The notes under the pieces are model-generated. The model searched no databases. It worked only from the letters and a program-made list of their open reading frames with translations, and had not been told where the DNA came from. From the NCBI RefSeq assembly GCF_900109735.1, contig NZ_FOAS01000017.1, positions 1-64,000 of the forward strand: a stretch of DNA of 64,000 bases, given 5' to 3'. The DNA is from Atopomonas hussainii. Its GTDB lineage: Bacteria > Pseudomonadota > Gammaproteobacteria > Pseudomonadales > Pseudomonadaceae. A program made the translations under genes and the position numbers. This document shows positions 17,285-26,582 of this stretch, piece after piece (positions within the stretch are counted from its first letter, which is position 1; the number at the start of each line of letters is the position of its first letter).

Positions 17285-18718
17285 ATGCGTTTTTTGCGTC
17301 CCACCCTGCTCGCCCTTGCCATCGCTTGCACGCCGGCCATTGCCTCGAACGATTTGCCGGGGCTGGGCGATGCTAGCTCCGGGCTGATTTCCCCCGAGCA
17401 GGAATATCAACTGGGCCGCGCATGGTTGAACATTGTTCGCGGGCAAATCCCTTCGCTGGATGACCCAATTCTTAAAGACTTCGTCGAGCGCAGCGTGTAT
17501 CGGCTGTCTGAAAGCAGCCAGCTGAGCGATCGGCGCCTGGAGTTTGTGCTGCTCGACAGCAATCAACTGAACGCCTTCGCTGCCCCCGGCGGCATCATCG
17601 GCGTTAACGGCGGCTTGTTTTTATACGCCGAAACCGAAGCCGAATATGCCTCGGTGATGGCCCACGAATTGGCCCACTTGTCGCAGCGCCACTTTGCCCG
17701 CGGCCTGCAAGCACAGAAAAACATGCAGCTGCCGGTGATGGCCGCGATGCTCGCCGGCGTAGTGGCAGCCGCCGCTGGCGCTGCCGATGCCGGTATTGCC
17801 ACGATTGCCTCGGCGCAGGCGGCGGCGATTCAAGAAAGTCGGCGCTTCTCGCGGCAGAACGAAGCCGAGGCCGACCGCATCGGCATTATCAACCTAGAGC
17901 GCGCAGGCTTCGACCCGCGCGGCATGCCGCAGATGTTCGAGCGTCTGATGCGCCAATACCGCTACAGCCGCGTACCACCGGAATTCTTACTCACTCACCC
18001 GGTGTCGGAATCGCGTATCGCCGACACCCGCAACCGCGCCGAGCAGTACCCCACTAAAGGGCGCATGGACTCCGTGACCTATCAGCTGGTGCGCGCCCGC
18101 GTACTGCTGCAATACGAAGAAACCCCGGGGCTGGCGCTTAAGCGTTTCCGCCTCATGCTGGAAGAAAATCCCCAGCACACGGCGGCCCGCTACGGCTTAG
18201 CCTTGGCGCAAAACAAAGGCGGCCAAGCCAACGAGGCCGAGAAAACCCTCGCCCCGCTGCTGCAAGAAAACCCCAACGATGTGTACTTCAATCTGGCCCA
18301 AGTGGACTTCGACCTAGCCCGCAACCGCACCGACGCCGCCGAGCAGCGCATTACCAGTCAGCTTAAGCTCAACCCGAATAACTTCCCGCTGAGCTTGGCC
18401 TTGGCCGAGCTACAACTGAAGAAAAACCAACCGGCCAGCGCCGAGCAAATCTTCGACAGCTTGCTCAAGCAACGCCCCAATGACCCGGATATCTGGTATT
18501 TACAGGCCGAAACCCGTGGCCTAGCCGGCAACATCATTGGCGTGCACCAAGCCCGTGCCGAGTACTTCACCTTGGTCGGGGACTACGACCAAGCCATCGA
18601 ACAACTCGACTTCGCCAAGCGCCGCGCGCAAGATAACTTCGCCCTCGCCGCGCGCATCGACAATCGCCAGCAGCAGCTGATTGCCGAGCAACAAGCGATT
18701 CGCGAGATGATGCGCTAA
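17285..18718 (+). CDS. bepA: M48 family periplasmic metalloprotease (BepA/YfgC)
   Basis: A 477-residue protein. It has a signal peptide (residues 1-21, cleavage near AIAS), an M48 protease domain with the zinc motif HELAHLSQRH (about residue 126) and downstream EAEADRIG, and a C-terminal TPR region (about 290-470). BepA degrades or matures misassembled outer-membrane proteins such as LptD. The length fits the family (E. coli 487). It is followed by a clear terminator and precedes a porin gene on the opposite strand. Confidence 0.9.
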   Translation: MRFLRPTLLALAIACTPAIASNDLPGLGDASSGLISPEQEYQLGRAWLNIVRGQIPSLDDPILKDFVERSVYRLSESSQLSDRRLEFVLLDSNQLNAFAAPGGIIGVNGGLFLYAETEAEYASVMAHELAHLSQRHFARGLQAQKNMQLPVMAAMLAGVVAAAAGAADAGIATIASAQAAAIQESRRFSRQNEAEADRIGIINLERAGFDPRGMPQMFERLMRQYRYSRVPPEFLLTHPVSESRIADTRNRAEQYPTKGRMDSVTYQLVRARVLLQYEETPGLALKRFRLMLEENPQHTAARYGLALAQNKGGQANEAEKTLAPLLQENPNDVYFNLAQVDFDLARNRTDAAEQRITSQLKLNPNNFPLSLALAELQLKKNQPASAEQIFDSLLKQRPNDPDIWYLQAETRGLAGNIIGVHQARAEYFTLVGDYDQAIEQLDFAKRRAQDNFALAARIDNRQQQLIAEQQAIREMMR

Positions 18719-18736
18719 CCACACGCTAGTCCAACA

Positions 18737-18763
18737 GCCTCGCCTAACCCGCGAGGCTTTTTA
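18737..18763 (+). terminator. bepA terminator
   Basis: A stem GCCTCGC / GCGAGGC (18737-18743, 18751-18757) followed by TTTTTA. Confidence 0.85.
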
Positions 18764-18771
18764 TTGCCCAT

Positions 18772-18797
18772 AAAAAAGCCCCGCCAAACGGCGGGGC
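18772..18797 (-). terminator. Porin gene terminator
   Basis: On the minus strand, GCCCCGCC / GGCGGGGC with a 4-base loop, followed by six T (A18772-18777 on the plus strand). It closes the porin transcript. Confidence 0.88.
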
Positions 18798-18877
18798 AAC
18801 AGGAGCTTGATCGACGTGGAGCGCCGGATCAAAGCAGCACCGGGCATAACCACAATGCTCGGCGCTGTCACGCGGGG

Positions 18878-20185
18878 TTAGAACACGTATTGCAGACGAC
18901 CGACGATGGCTTGGCCGTCGTCTTCGACCGAGTTACCGCCCACGGTTGCATTGGTGTTGATGTTACTGACTTCGTAATCGACGTAGTTCAAGCTCATCCG
19001 CACGGCTTTGGTGGGGAAGTAGTTAACGCCCAGAACAAACGCGCTGGTGTCGAAGTCATCGCTGGTGGAAGCGGCGGTCACGCCACCGATGATGTTGCTC
19101 GATACAGAAGCCACATCGCCATCGATGGTGCTGTCTTCGTAACGGGCGAAGATTTCAATGGCACCGGCTTCGGTCGGCTTATCCCACTTACCCACGCCCG
19201 GCTTGTAGCCGCGCACGCCACCAAACATGTAGCCGACTTGCGCGTAGTAGCCATCGACATCCACATCGGCGTCGGCGCCACCGGCGGTTTCGCCGCTGAT
19301 GCTACGGCTGAAGATTTCCGCTTGCGCACGCAGACCACCGAACTGTGCGCCGGCTTCCAGCACCCACTCGCTGTCTTTGTCGGTCACGCGGGTATCGGTG
19401 AAGGTCAGACGATCATCGCCATCGCTACGCAGGCCCAAACGGGTACGCACACGGGCACGGTCATCGTCTGGGTTGTTGATGTGGTAGTTGGCGCCCAAGT
19501 GAATCACGTCGGTGCCATTCATATACGGGGCAAAATTGGCACGCATGGTGTAGCCGAACGACTCGTCGTTGCGGTCATCGCCGTCGTTGTATTCGGTTTC
19601 GTAGTTGGCAACCATCGCCATCACGCCGTAGTTGTCGCCTTCATGCTTGGCGGCAACACCGAACCTAGTATCTTCGTCACCGTTTAAGTAGTCGTACATA
19701 AACGGACGTTCGATGCCGGTAATCCATGACGAGCTGGTGGTGTTTTCCAGGCCATACTCGCCACCGAAGCGGCCGATGGTGAACTCAACCACATCCAGAC
19801 CAGCGTAGGTCAGGTAAGCGTCGGTGAACTCAGTACCGTCGTCGTCGCTGCCGTCGTGTTGCAGGGTGAAACCGTAGCCCCAGTTCTTGTACGCCACGCC
19901 TTCCAAAGACAGCTCAGCACGGCGGATGTACGTGTTGAAGGTGCTGTCAAACGTGTCGTCTTCAGCGGCGGCGCGCAGGCCGTCAAACTGGTTTGCGTCC
20001 CACTGCAACTTGCCGCCCAGCTTGAAGCTGAACTGCTTGTCGGTGGTGGCCACTTCCAGGCCGCTCTTGGTGTTGATAACGATGTCAGCGCCATCGGTGG
20101 TCACGGTGCCGGCCAGCGCTTGGGCGCTCACGGCAAGCGCCAGAGCGCTAACAGCAAAACCGGTGAAATGCTTGCGCATAGTCAT
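18878..20185 (-). CDS. OprP/OprO-type anion-selective porin
   Basis: A 435-residue outer-membrane protein. It has a signal peptide (residues 1-25, ending QALA), a beta-barrel and a C-terminal aromatic residue (RLQYVF). Family features are FKLGGKLQWDANQFDG, YIRRAELSLEGVAYKNWGYGF and RFGGEYGLENTTSSSWITG. OprP and OprO take up phosphate and polyphosphate under phosphate limitation. I do not see a good Pho box in the 236 bases upstream, so control may differ. It cannot be assigned as OprP or OprO. An ECF sigma/anti-sigma pair lies upstream. Confidence 0.87.
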   Translation of the reverse strand: MTMRKHFTGFAVSALALAVSAQALAGTVTTDGADIVINTKSGLEVATTDKQFSFKLGGKLQWDANQFDGLRAAAEDDTFDSTFNTYIRRAELSLEGVAYKNWGYGFTLQHDGSDDDGTEFTDAYLTYAGLDVVEFTIGRFGGEYGLENTTSSSWITGIERPFMYDYLNGDEDTRFGVAAKHEGDNYGVMAMVANYETEYNDGDDRNDESFGYTMRANFAPYMNGTDVIHLGANYHINNPDDDRARVRTRLGLRSDGDDRLTFTDTRVTDKDSEWVLEAGAQFGGLRAQAEIFSRSISGETAGGADADVDVDGYYAQVGYMFGGVRGYKPGVGKWDKPTEAGAIEIFARYEDSTIDGDVASVSSNIIGGVTAASTSDDFDTSAFVLGVNYFPTKAVRMSLNYVDYEVSNINTNATVGGNSVEDDGQAIVGRLQYVF

Positions 20186-20375
20186 GAAGGGTTCCCCTTT
20201 TCACTTTTGTGTGTGCAGAAACAACGCCGGGGCAGTCCGTGCGTGTTGGGGGGAATACTGGCCAGCAGCGATGACGGAAACGCTGCACTTAGAGGAAATT
20301 TAAATTTAAGAACAGTGGCTTATTTCTTTCTGGCATTAGCCATTCATCATTTTGCCACCACCCTGCAACAGGCAT

Positions 20376-20400
20376 AAAAAAGCCCCGAACAGGTCGGGGC
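20376..20400 (-). terminator. Terminator of the sigma/anti-sigma operon
   Basis: On the minus strand, GCCCCGA / TCGGGGC with a 5-base loop followed by TTTTTT. It separates the anti-sigma gene from the porin gene, so the porin needs its own promoter. Confidence 0.88.
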
Positions 20401-20421
20401 TTGTAGCGCGCTGCGTTAGCG

Positions 20422-20652
20422 TTAGGGCTGCTTATGACGCTCGGCCAACTGCTTGGCCAGCTCATCGAGCTGGGTATCCAGTGGCTCGGGGTATTCACGA
20501 ATCACCGCTTGGCTTAAGCGCAGTTGATGAATAAAGCGCCGGCAATGACGGCACATCAGCAGGTGCACGCGCACCGATAGCTGCTCGCCAAAGCCTAAAT
20601 CTTTATCCAGATACAGGCTGGCTTGCTCGGCTAATTCTTTACAGGTCAGCAT
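20422..20652 (-). CDS. Zinc-finger anti-sigma factor
   Basis: A 76-residue protein starting MLTCKELAEQASLYLDKDL, with the ZAS motif HLLMCRHCRRF (HxxxCxxC). It is a short soluble anti-sigma factor without a membrane segment. Such proteins bind the partner sigma and can release it on oxidation or metal change. Its ATG overlaps the sigma stop (ATGCTGA), the normal coupled arrangement. Confidence 0.88.
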   Translation of the reverse strand: MLTCKELAEQASLYLDKDLGFGEQLSVRVHLLMCRHCRRFIHQLRLSQAVIREYPEPLDTQLDELAKQLAERHKQP

Positions 20653-21257
20653 TGGCCAGTCTCCTCAAAATGTTCCAGTGTCGCGAACACCTTTAATCGC
20701 GCCCGATGCAGCAAAACGCGCACATTGGATGCGGAGATATCCAGCAAGTTACAGATTTCATCCAGTTCTAGACCTTGCCGCTCGCGTAGCATGAGCACGG
20801 ATTTCTGCACCTCGTTGAGGCTAGCGAGGGTTTTGTCCAAGCATTCGCGCAGCTCTTGTTGGCTGAGCAAAGCCTCGGGAGTGTCTTGCTCCCAGTTTTG
20901 CGGCGGTTTGCTCCAGTGGCCGTCTTCGGCGTAGCGCTGATCGGGGTTGAAGTCATGGCCGCCGGGCAGGCTGTCCAGCGATACCTCACGCTTGATCTGC
21001 CTAAGTTTGCTCTTGGCGGTGTTGGCAGTGATGGTTAACAGCCAGGTTTTAAGGCTCGCACGACCTTCAAATTTGGCCAAGTTACGCACCACGGCAAGCC
21101 ACGCGTCTTGCACGATTTCATCGGCATGACTGGCGCCGACAATGGCATAGGCCACGGCGCGCATGGGGCTTTGATAGGTTTTGACTAACTCGGTAAAGGC
21201 ACGCTGCTCACCACCGAGCAGGCGCTTGATTAAACGGTCGTCGGCCTCGTAAGGCAT
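20646..21257 (-). CDS. ECF RNA polymerase sigma factor
   Basis: A 203-residue sigma-70 family protein. Region 2 includes AFTELVKTYQSPMRAVAYAIVG and ADEIVQDAWLAVVRNLAKFEGRASLKTWLLTI. Region 4 includes LNEVQKSVLMLRERQGLELDEICNLLDISASNVRVLLHRAR. The start at 21257 has AAGGAGA six to seven bases upstream, and a 19-codon longer frame lacks a site. It is co-transcribed with the anti-sigma gene. I recall a similar sigma (PA3285) next to the KASIII-like gene in PAO1. Targets are unknown. Confidence 0.9.
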   Translation of the reverse strand: MPYEADDRLIKRLLGGEQRAFTELVKTYQSPMRAVAYAIVGASHADEIVQDAWLAVVRNLAKFEGRASLKTWLLTITANTAKSKLRQIKREVSLDSLPGGHDFNPDQRYAEDGHWSKPPQNWEQDTPEALLSQQELRECLDKTLASLNEVQKSVLMLRERQGLELDEICNLLDISASNVRVLLHRARLKVFATLEHFEETGQC

Positions 21258-21312
21258 ATCCGTCTCCTTCTGCTTGCAGCAAGGATGGGCGACGTTAGCA
21301 GCAGACTCAAGC

Positions 21313-21347
21313 AAAAAAGGCGAGCCGCTAATGCGAGTCGCCTTTTT
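21313..21347 (-). terminator. Terminator downstream of the KASIII-like gene
   Basis: On the minus strand, a GGCGA...TCGCC hairpin with additional pairing, flanked by A and T tracts (AAAAAGGCGA / TCGCCTTTTT). Confidence 0.75.
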
Positions 21348-21383
21348 AAAACAGCTAGATCCGCTAACGTAAGCCGTTCGGCC

Positions 21384-22511
21384 TTAGCGCTTGCGCACAA
21401 TCACCGAGCCAATCGAGTAACCCGCGCCGAAGGAGCAGATCACCCCGAGGCTACCTGTAGGCAGGTCGTCTTGGTATTTGTGGAAAGCGATGATCGAGCC
21501 GGCCGAGCTGGTGTTGGCGTACTCGTCCAAAATCACCGGTGCTTCGTCGCCCTCTGGATCGCGGCCCAGCACTTTGCGCGCGATCAGCTGGTTCATGCTG
21601 AGGTTGGCTTGGTGCAGCCAGAAGCGCTTCACGTCACTGGCGGCCAAGTGGTTCTGCGCCAAGTGCCCGCTGATCAGTTCGGCCGCCATCGGGCAAACAT
21701 CCTTAAACACCTTGCGGCCCTGCTGCACGAACAGCTTGTCGGCGGCCAGCGGATCGCCATCGGCGCAGCGATTCAAGAAACCGAAGTTGTTGCGGATGTT
21801 ATTGGAGAAATGCGTTTTCAACTTGCTGCCCAGCACATCGAACTGGTGCTTAGAGGTGGCCATATCGGCGCGTTCGACCAGCACGGCGGTGGCCGCATCG
21901 CCAAAAATAAAGTGGCTGTCGCGGTCGCAGAAGTTCAGGTGCGCGGTACAGATCTCGGGGCTGACCACCAGCACGCTGCGCGCTTGGCCCAGCTGCACAC
22001 TGTTGATCGCCGCCTGCAGGCCGAAGGTGGCTGACGAACACGCCACGTTCATGTCGTAGGCAAAGCCTTCGATACCCAGCGCCGCTTGCACTTCAATCGA
22101 CACCGCCGGATAAGCACGCTGCAGATTCGAGCACGCGACGATCACGCCATCGACATCCGCCACGGTGCGGCCAGCGCGCTCTAGCGCTTGCTTACAGGCC
22201 TCGACGCCCATTTCGGCCAAGATGCCGACGTCGTCGTTACTGCGTTCGGCCAAGAAAGGGCGCATGCGTTTGGGGTCGAGAATGCCTTCTTTATTCAGCA
22301 CATAGCGGGCTTTGATGCCCGAGGCTTTTTCGATGAATTCGGCACTGGAGGGTTGCAGCGCGGCGACTTCGCCGGCTTCGATAGCGGCGGCGTTGTCGGC
22401 ATTAAACAGCTCAACGTAGGCGTTGAACGCTGTCACCAGTTCTTCATTGGAGATGCTGTACGGTGGGGTAAACAGGCCCGTTCCGCTAATAACGACTTGA
22501 TGCACAGGCAT
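21384..22511 (-). CDS. 3-oxoacyl-ACP synthase III family protein (FabH2-like)
   Basis: A 375-residue condensing enzyme with the FabH catalytic triad: Cys in [10 protein letters not shown], His in [11 protein letters not shown] and Asn in YANTSSAGS. The family joins acyl-CoA to malonyl-ACP. The PAO1 gene in the same context (PA3286, from memory) uses octanoyl-CoA from beta-oxidation. Start: ATG at 22511 has AAGAGGA almost touching it, so the GTG two codons later is a possible alternative. It lies 39 bases after the alpha/beta hydrolase gene, probably in one operon. Confidence 0.87.
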   Translation of the reverse strand: MPVHQVVISGTGLFTPPYSISNEELVTAFNAYVELFNADNAAAIEAGEVAALQPSSAEFIEKASGIKARYVLNKEGILDPKRMRPFLAERSNDDVGILAEMGVEACKQALERAGRTVADVDGVIVACSNLQRAYPAVSIEVQAALGIEGFAYDMNVACSSATFGLQAAINSVQLGQARSVLVVSPEICTAHLNFCDRDSHFIFGDAATAVLVERADMATSKHQFDVLGSKLKTHFSNNIRNNFGFLNRCADGDPLAADKLFVQQGRKVFKDVCPMAAELISGHLAQNHLAASDVKRFWLHQANLSMNQLIARKVLGRDPEGDEAPVILDEYANTSSAGSIIAFHKYQDDLPTGSLGVICSFGAGYSIGSVIVRKR

Positions 22512-22550
22512 TCCTCTTAATTCGGTAGGGCCCGATGCGGGCCGCATTAT

Positions 22551-23510
22551 TTATTTGTCGAAACGCTGCGTCATCCAGTCACACAGCATAGGAAAATGAT
22601 CCACCTGCGCCTGCGGGTGAGTCAGCAAATCATTGTGGCCGTAGTCGCGCGAGCAACCGGCGCTTTTGCCCAGCAGCACAATTTGCGCATCGTGCGGGCC
22701 TAGCTCGCGGGCGAAGGCACGCACATCGGCCAAACGGCCTAACAGGCGATCCTTACTGCCGGCAAAATACAGGCTCGGTAACCAAGCTTTACTGCGCGCC
22801 GCGTGGGCATAGTCGAAGCCATCGGTTATGTCAGCCCACGGCTCGCCGCGCATCCAGCGCACGTTATCGGCATGCAGACTGGGCGGTTCATCCACCACAC
22901 CTACACCCATGGCCTTGGCCGGCACGCGCTTAAGCCATTTGGCAGCTAAGCGGCCCATTCTATCCCAGAGCAGATCAATCAACAGCCGCTTGGCCGGACT
23001 ACCACCGGCTATGACCCGTTTAGCGGCAAAGTGTGCCAAGCCGGTCACGTGCTCGCGCCACTCTGGATACCGCGCCAAACAACTGGCCGCCAGCACCCCA
23101 CCCCATGAGTGGCTGATGATAAATAGCGGCAAATCCGGGTGTTCGGCGCGCAGCTGGGTAAGCAGCGCGGGGATATCATCCGTCACCGCCTGATGCTGCG
23201 AATAATCGAGCCCCGGCGCCAAGGCCGGCTCACTGCGGCCACGCAACCGTAAATCAGGGCTGTGGCAAAGCACGCCGCGTTCAGCCAAAAACGGCGCTAA
23301 ACCTTTGCCACTTTGGCTGTAGAAAATCCGCCCGTCTTCCACCATGCCATGCAGCAGCAGCGCCAGCGCGCGCGGCTGTTCTGGCACATGCGCCTGCACA
23401 AACAAGCGCCCGCCGTCGCCACAGGGCAACCAGCGCTCGGCGCTGTGCCACGGGGCAAGGCTAGGTTCGGCGGTGGAATCCGTAAAAAGCAGCTCGGCGT
23501 CGAAGGACAT
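22551..23510 (-). CDS. Alpha/beta hydrolase (lysophospholipase-like)
   Basis: A 319-residue hydrolase. Seen are LLLHGMVEDGRIF (oxyanion region), HSPDLRLRGRS, the nucleophile elbow ISHSWGGV (Ser about 140) and a late DYGHNDLL with the catalytic His. This is the serine aminopeptidase S33/monoglyceride lipase pattern. Being upstream of a KASIII-like enzyme, it may release acyl groups from lipids, which is inference. The start at 23510 (MSFDAELL) is chosen on protein grounds. No strong ribosome site is visible. The longer frame adds 33 unlikely residues. Confidence 0.8.
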   Translation of the reverse strand: MSFDAELLFTDSTAEPSLAPWHSAERWLPCGDGGRLFVQAHVPEQPRALALLLHGMVEDGRIFYSQSGKGLAPFLAERGVLCHSPDLRLRGRSEPALAPGLDYSQHQAVTDDIPALLTQLRAEHPDLPLFIISHSWGGVLAASCLARYPEWREHVTGLAHFAAKRVIAGGSPAKRLLIDLLWDRMGRLAAKWLKRVPAKAMGVGVVDEPPSLHADNVRWMRGEPWADITDGFDYAHAARSKAWLPSLYFAGSKDRLLGRLADVRAFARELGPHDAQIVLLGKSAGCSRDYGHNDLLTHPQAQVDHFPMLCDWMTQRFDK

Positions 23511-23666
23511 GGATGGCTCAATGCAATTAACCGCCCCGATGGTTAACCCTTGCCCGATACAGGTCAAGCCATACCCTTGATCGGCGCAGCGGCATGCGCT
23601 GCGTGTCACAGCGCGCGTCAGGGGCTACAATCGCGCCCTTTTGTCGCTACCACGAAGGGTTTGCCC

Positions 23667-25256
23667 GTGCTCGCCACCGCCAATATCACCATGCAGTTTG
23701 GCCCTAAGCCGCTGTTCGAAAACGTTTCCGTTAAGTTCGGCAACGGCAACCGCTACGGCCTGATCGGCGCCAATGGCTGTGGCAAATCGACCTTTATGAA
23801 GATCTTAGGCGGCGAGCTAGAGCCCTCCGGCGGCCAAGTCATGCGCGAAGCCAACAGCCGCCTAGGTAAGCTGCGCCAAGACCAGTTCGCCTATGAAACC
23901 TTTAGCGTGATCGACACCGTGATCATGGGCCACACCGAACTGTGGAAGGTTAAAGCCGAACGCGACCGCATCTATTCACTGCCGGAAATGAGCGAAGCCG
24001 ACGGCATGGCCGTGGCCGAGCTGGAAGTGCTGTTCGCCGAAATGGACGGCTACACCGCCGAATCGCGCGCTGGTGAATTACTGCTCGGCCTCGGCATTCC
24101 GCTGGAGCAACACTTCGGCCCGATGAGCGCCGTGGCCCCGGGTTGGAAGCTGCGCGTCTTGCTTGCGCAAGCCCTGTTCTCTGACCCCGATGTACTGCTG
24201 CTCGACGAACCTACCAACCACTTGGACATCAACACCATCCGCTGGCTGGAAGGCGTGCTCACCGCGCGTAGCAGCACCATGATCATCATTTCCCACGACC
24301 GCCACTTCTTAAACAGCGTGTGCACGCACATGGCGGACTTGGATTACGGTGAGCTGCGCCTGTTCCCCGGCAACTACGACGAATACATGACCGCCGCCAC
24401 CCAAGTGCGCGAACGTCTGCTGGCCGACAACGCCAAAAAGAAAGCGCAAATTGCCGAGCTGCAACAGTTCGTCAGCCGCTTCTCAGCCAACGCCTCCAAG
24501 GCCAAACAGGCCACCAGCCGCGCAAGGCAGATCGACAAGATTCAGCTCGAAGAGGTCAAACCTTCTAGCCGCGTGAGCCCGTTTATTCGCTTTGAGCAGC
24601 ACAAAAAACTGCACCGCCAAGCGGTGACGCTAGACAAAGTTAGCCAAGGCTACGACGGCACGCCGCTGTTCAAGAATTTCAGCCTGCAAGTAGAAGCCGG
24701 CGAACGCATCGCCATCATCGGCCCCAACGGCATCGGCAAAACCACCCTGCTGCGCACCTTGGCCGGTGAAATGCCACCGATGAGCGGCGAAGTGAAATGG
24801 ACCGACAGCGCCGAGGTCGGCCACTTCGCCCAAGACCACGCCGACGATTTTGCCGACGATGTCACCCTGTTCGACTGGATGGCGCAGTGGACTCAAGGCG
24901 GCGAGCAACTGGTGCGCGGCACCCTCGGCCGCATGCTGTTCTCCAACGACGACATTAAAAAGTCGGTGAAGGTGATTTCCGGTGGTGAGCAAGGCCGCAT
25001 GTTGTTCGGCAAACTCATCCTGCAGCGCCCCAATGTGCTGCTGATGGACGAACCGACCAACCACTTGGACATGGAATCCATCGAGGCGCTGAACTTGGCG
25101 CTAGAAAACTACCCCGGCACGCTGATCTTCGTCAGCCACGACCGTGAGTTTGTCTCCTCGCTGGCGACGCGGATTATTGAACTGTCCGACAGCGGCATCA
25201 CCGACTTCTCGGGTAGTTATGATGATTACCTGCGTAGTCAGGGGGTTGAACTGTAA
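23667..25256 (+). CDS. ybiT: ABC-F family ATPase YbiT
   Basis: A 529-residue soluble protein with two ABC domains: Walker [10 protein letters not shown] (about 35) and GPNGIGKTT (about 353), Walker [12 protein letters not shown] and [11 protein letters not shown]. The linker starts [36 protein letters not shown] in pattern (E. coli YbiT is nearly identical there). The GTG at 23667 gives the E. coli YbiT length and has GAAGGG upstream. ABC-F proteins act on the ribosome. YbiT helps resolve specific stalls. It is a single gene, and its promoter is shared with the divergent hydrolase region. Confidence 0.92.
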   Translation: MLATANITMQFGPKPLFENVSVKFGNGNRYGLIGANGCGKSTFMKILGGELEPSGGQVMREANSRLGKLRQDQFAYETFSVIDTVIMGHTELWKVKAERDRIYSLPEMSEADGMAVAELEVLFAEMDGYTAESRAGELLLGLGIPLEQHFGPMSAVAPGWKLRVLLAQALFSDPDVLLLDEPTNHLDINTIRWLEGVLTARSSTMIIISHDRHFLNSVCTHMADLDYGELRLFPGNYDEYMTAATQVRERLLADNAKKKAQIAELQQFVSRFSANASKAKQATSRARQIDKIQLEEVKPSSRVSPFIRFEQHKKLHRQAVTLDKVSQGYDGTPLFKNFSLQVEAGERIAIIGPNGIGKTTLLRTLAGEMPPMSGEVKWTDSAEVGHFAQDHADDFADDVTLFDWMAQWTQGGEQLVRGTLGRMLFSNDDIKKSVKVISGGEQGRMLFGKLILQRPNVLLMDEPTNHLDMESIEALNLALENYPGTLIFVSHDREFVSSLATRIIELSDSGITDFSGSYDDYLRSQGVEL

Positions 25257-25277
25257 CAGCGGTGCCGCGCGCCGCGC

Positions 25278-26195
25278 CTACTCAGGCGCGACGCAGCCCA
25301 AGGTCAGTTCCAAGGGCGCATTAGGGTAGCTGCCGCTGATAAATGCGGGGCTGCACTGTACCGGCGGCAAGGTGCTGAGGTATTCGGGGGCCGGCTGCGC
25401 CTGCAGCAGCCCCTGCGGCAGCAGACCCAGCGCTTGAGTGGCTCCGGGCTCCAAGCGTAACGGATTGCCGTCGATGCTACCGACCACCGTAAAGCGGTTT
25501 GGGTTACGCACGCGTAATACCCGTAACCGCGGTGACGCATCCGGGAACATCATTTCCAAGCGACTGCTTGGCCAACTGGCGCTACCGCGGCATTCGTAGG
25601 CATTGGCCGCCGTGCGCAGCAACTCGGGGTCAACCACTTCGACCCGTGCATTCAAGTCGATGCGTCCCAGCCACTCTGGGTGCCCGGCGCGATTGCCTTC
25701 CGGGTCCGCCACTTCACTGCGAAAGGCGATATCGCTGTTCTCCTGCACCACAAAGGTCAACTCACCGCGATGCTCGGCGATATCCTCGCCGCCGGCCAGT
25801 GGTGGCGTCGGCGCCGGGGTGACGGCAATGCGCGCGCTCAGGTCGGGCTGGCACCCCTGATTGCTAGGTGCGGCACACTCGCTACGCCGCTCGGCGGCAT
25901 TGCTGATCGCCGAACACAAATTGCAGTAGTTATCCAGACACGCACTGCCACCAATCGGGCAGTCCCGACTGGAACTGCAGCTCTGCAAGGCGGGAGTATT
26001 GCCGTTGGGGAAACGGCAGAAGCTAGGGTGATGCGGGCGTTGCGTATCCCAACGAATGACCACCGTGTCACCGGGACAGGCCAGCGCCGGACTAGCGCTC
26101 AGCTCGCCACCGGGCATACCGGCCAAGCCGGAGCGGTCCAAGCTACATGCGCTCAGCACGCACACACTGCACAGTAACAAGAGATACGTTTTCAT
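25278..26195 (-). CDS. Unrecognised Cys-rich lipoprotein
   Basis: I do not recognise this 305-residue protein. It has a lipoprotein signal peptide with lipobox LSAC (Cys-17). Next comes a segment with CPGDTVVIRWDT, then a dense cysteine cluster (about residues 60-115: CRFPNG, CSSSRDCPIGG, CLDNYCNLC, CAAPSNQGC). Residues 130-300 have beta-rich low-similarity sequence. The C-x-DCP-G-x-C-x-C style resembles the knottin-like spacers of myxobacterial surface lipoproteins. It faces ybiT convergently and has a strong AGGGAGG ribosome site. With no Asp after the +1 Cys, outer-membrane sorting is expected. Confidence 0.75.
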   Translation of the reverse strand: MKTYLLLLCSVCVLSACSLDRSGLAGMPGGELSASPALACPGDTVVIRWDTQRPHHPSFCRFPNGNTPALQSCSSSRDCPIGGSACLDNYCNLCSAISNAAERRSECAAPSNQGCQPDLSARIAVTPAPTPPLAGGEDIAEHRGELTFVVQENSDIAFRSEVADPEGNRAGHPEWLGRIDLNARVEVVDPELLRTAANAYECRGSASWPSSRLEMMFPDASPRLRVLRVRNPNRFTVVGSIDGNPLRLEPGATQALGLLPQGLLQAQPAPEYLSTLPPVQCSPAFISGSYPNAPLELTLGCVAPE

Positions 26196-26216
26196 GACGG
26201 AGCCTCCCTGCCAACG

Positions 26217-26233
26217 ATGCCTTGTTAAGGCAT
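26217..26233. promoter_or_regulatory. Perfect palindrome upstream of the lipoprotein gene
   Basis: ATGCCTT-GTT-AAGGCAT lies 22-38 bases before the lipoprotein ATG. It could be an operator or a short 5' UTR hairpin. No regulator is adjacent. Confidence 0.4.
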
Positions 26234-26298
26234 AGTAGCCCCGCCGCCCAATGCAAAGTACGACCGACCAACGGCGCGCTTCGCAGCATCAAGGGAAC

Positions 26299-26526
26299 TT
26301 ACTGTCCCGCTTTCGCCTTGATCAGCTGGCGCAGCATGGACGCCAACGCCGGCAGCATCAAGGCCAAACCAACACCCACCAAAATAGGACCCAGCGGCTC
26401 GATACGCAGTGCTTGCGGTACCAGCTCGACAGCGGCGAACCATTCCGCCAGGCCAACGCCCAGCAGCACAGTGCCGATGCCATCGAGCAGCAAGAAAAAC
26501 CAGGGAAAGCGTAAAGTCTGGGCCAT
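26299..26526 (-). CDS. Small two-helix membrane protein
   Basis: A 75-residue protein with two hydrophobic segments (about residues 8-29 and 45-66) and a basic tail (RQLIKAKAG). GGAGA lies six bases before the ATG. It may belong to the DUF1418/YbjC-like group of small inner-membrane proteins, but I cannot assert this. It sits directly after the speA terminator on the same strand, so expression may depend on read-through or on an unseen promoter. Function is unknown. Confidence 0.65.
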   Translation of the reverse strand: MAQTLRFPWFFLLLDGIGTVLLGVGLAEWFAAVELVPQALRIEPLGPILVGVGLALMLPALASMLRQLIKAKAGQ

Positions 26527-26540
26527 ATTAGGTCTCCCAT

Positions 26541-26569
26541 AAAAAAACGGCGCTAACCGATAGCGCCGT
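26541..26569 (-). terminator. speA terminator
   Basis: On the minus strand, a 9-bp stem ACGGCGCTA / TAGCGCCGT followed by a run of seven T (A26541-26547 on the plus strand). Confidence 0.9.
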
Positions 26570-26582
26570 TTGGTTGCTGGTA

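Noticed and set aside
18764-19687. A 307-residue plus-strand open frame opposite the porin gene
   Set aside because: Low-complexity antisense of a clear OprP-type porin with signal peptide and C-terminal Phe. No independent evidence.
20186-20300. Pho box upstream of the OprP-like porin
   Set aside because: No CTGTCAT-type direct repeat with the right spacing could be found.
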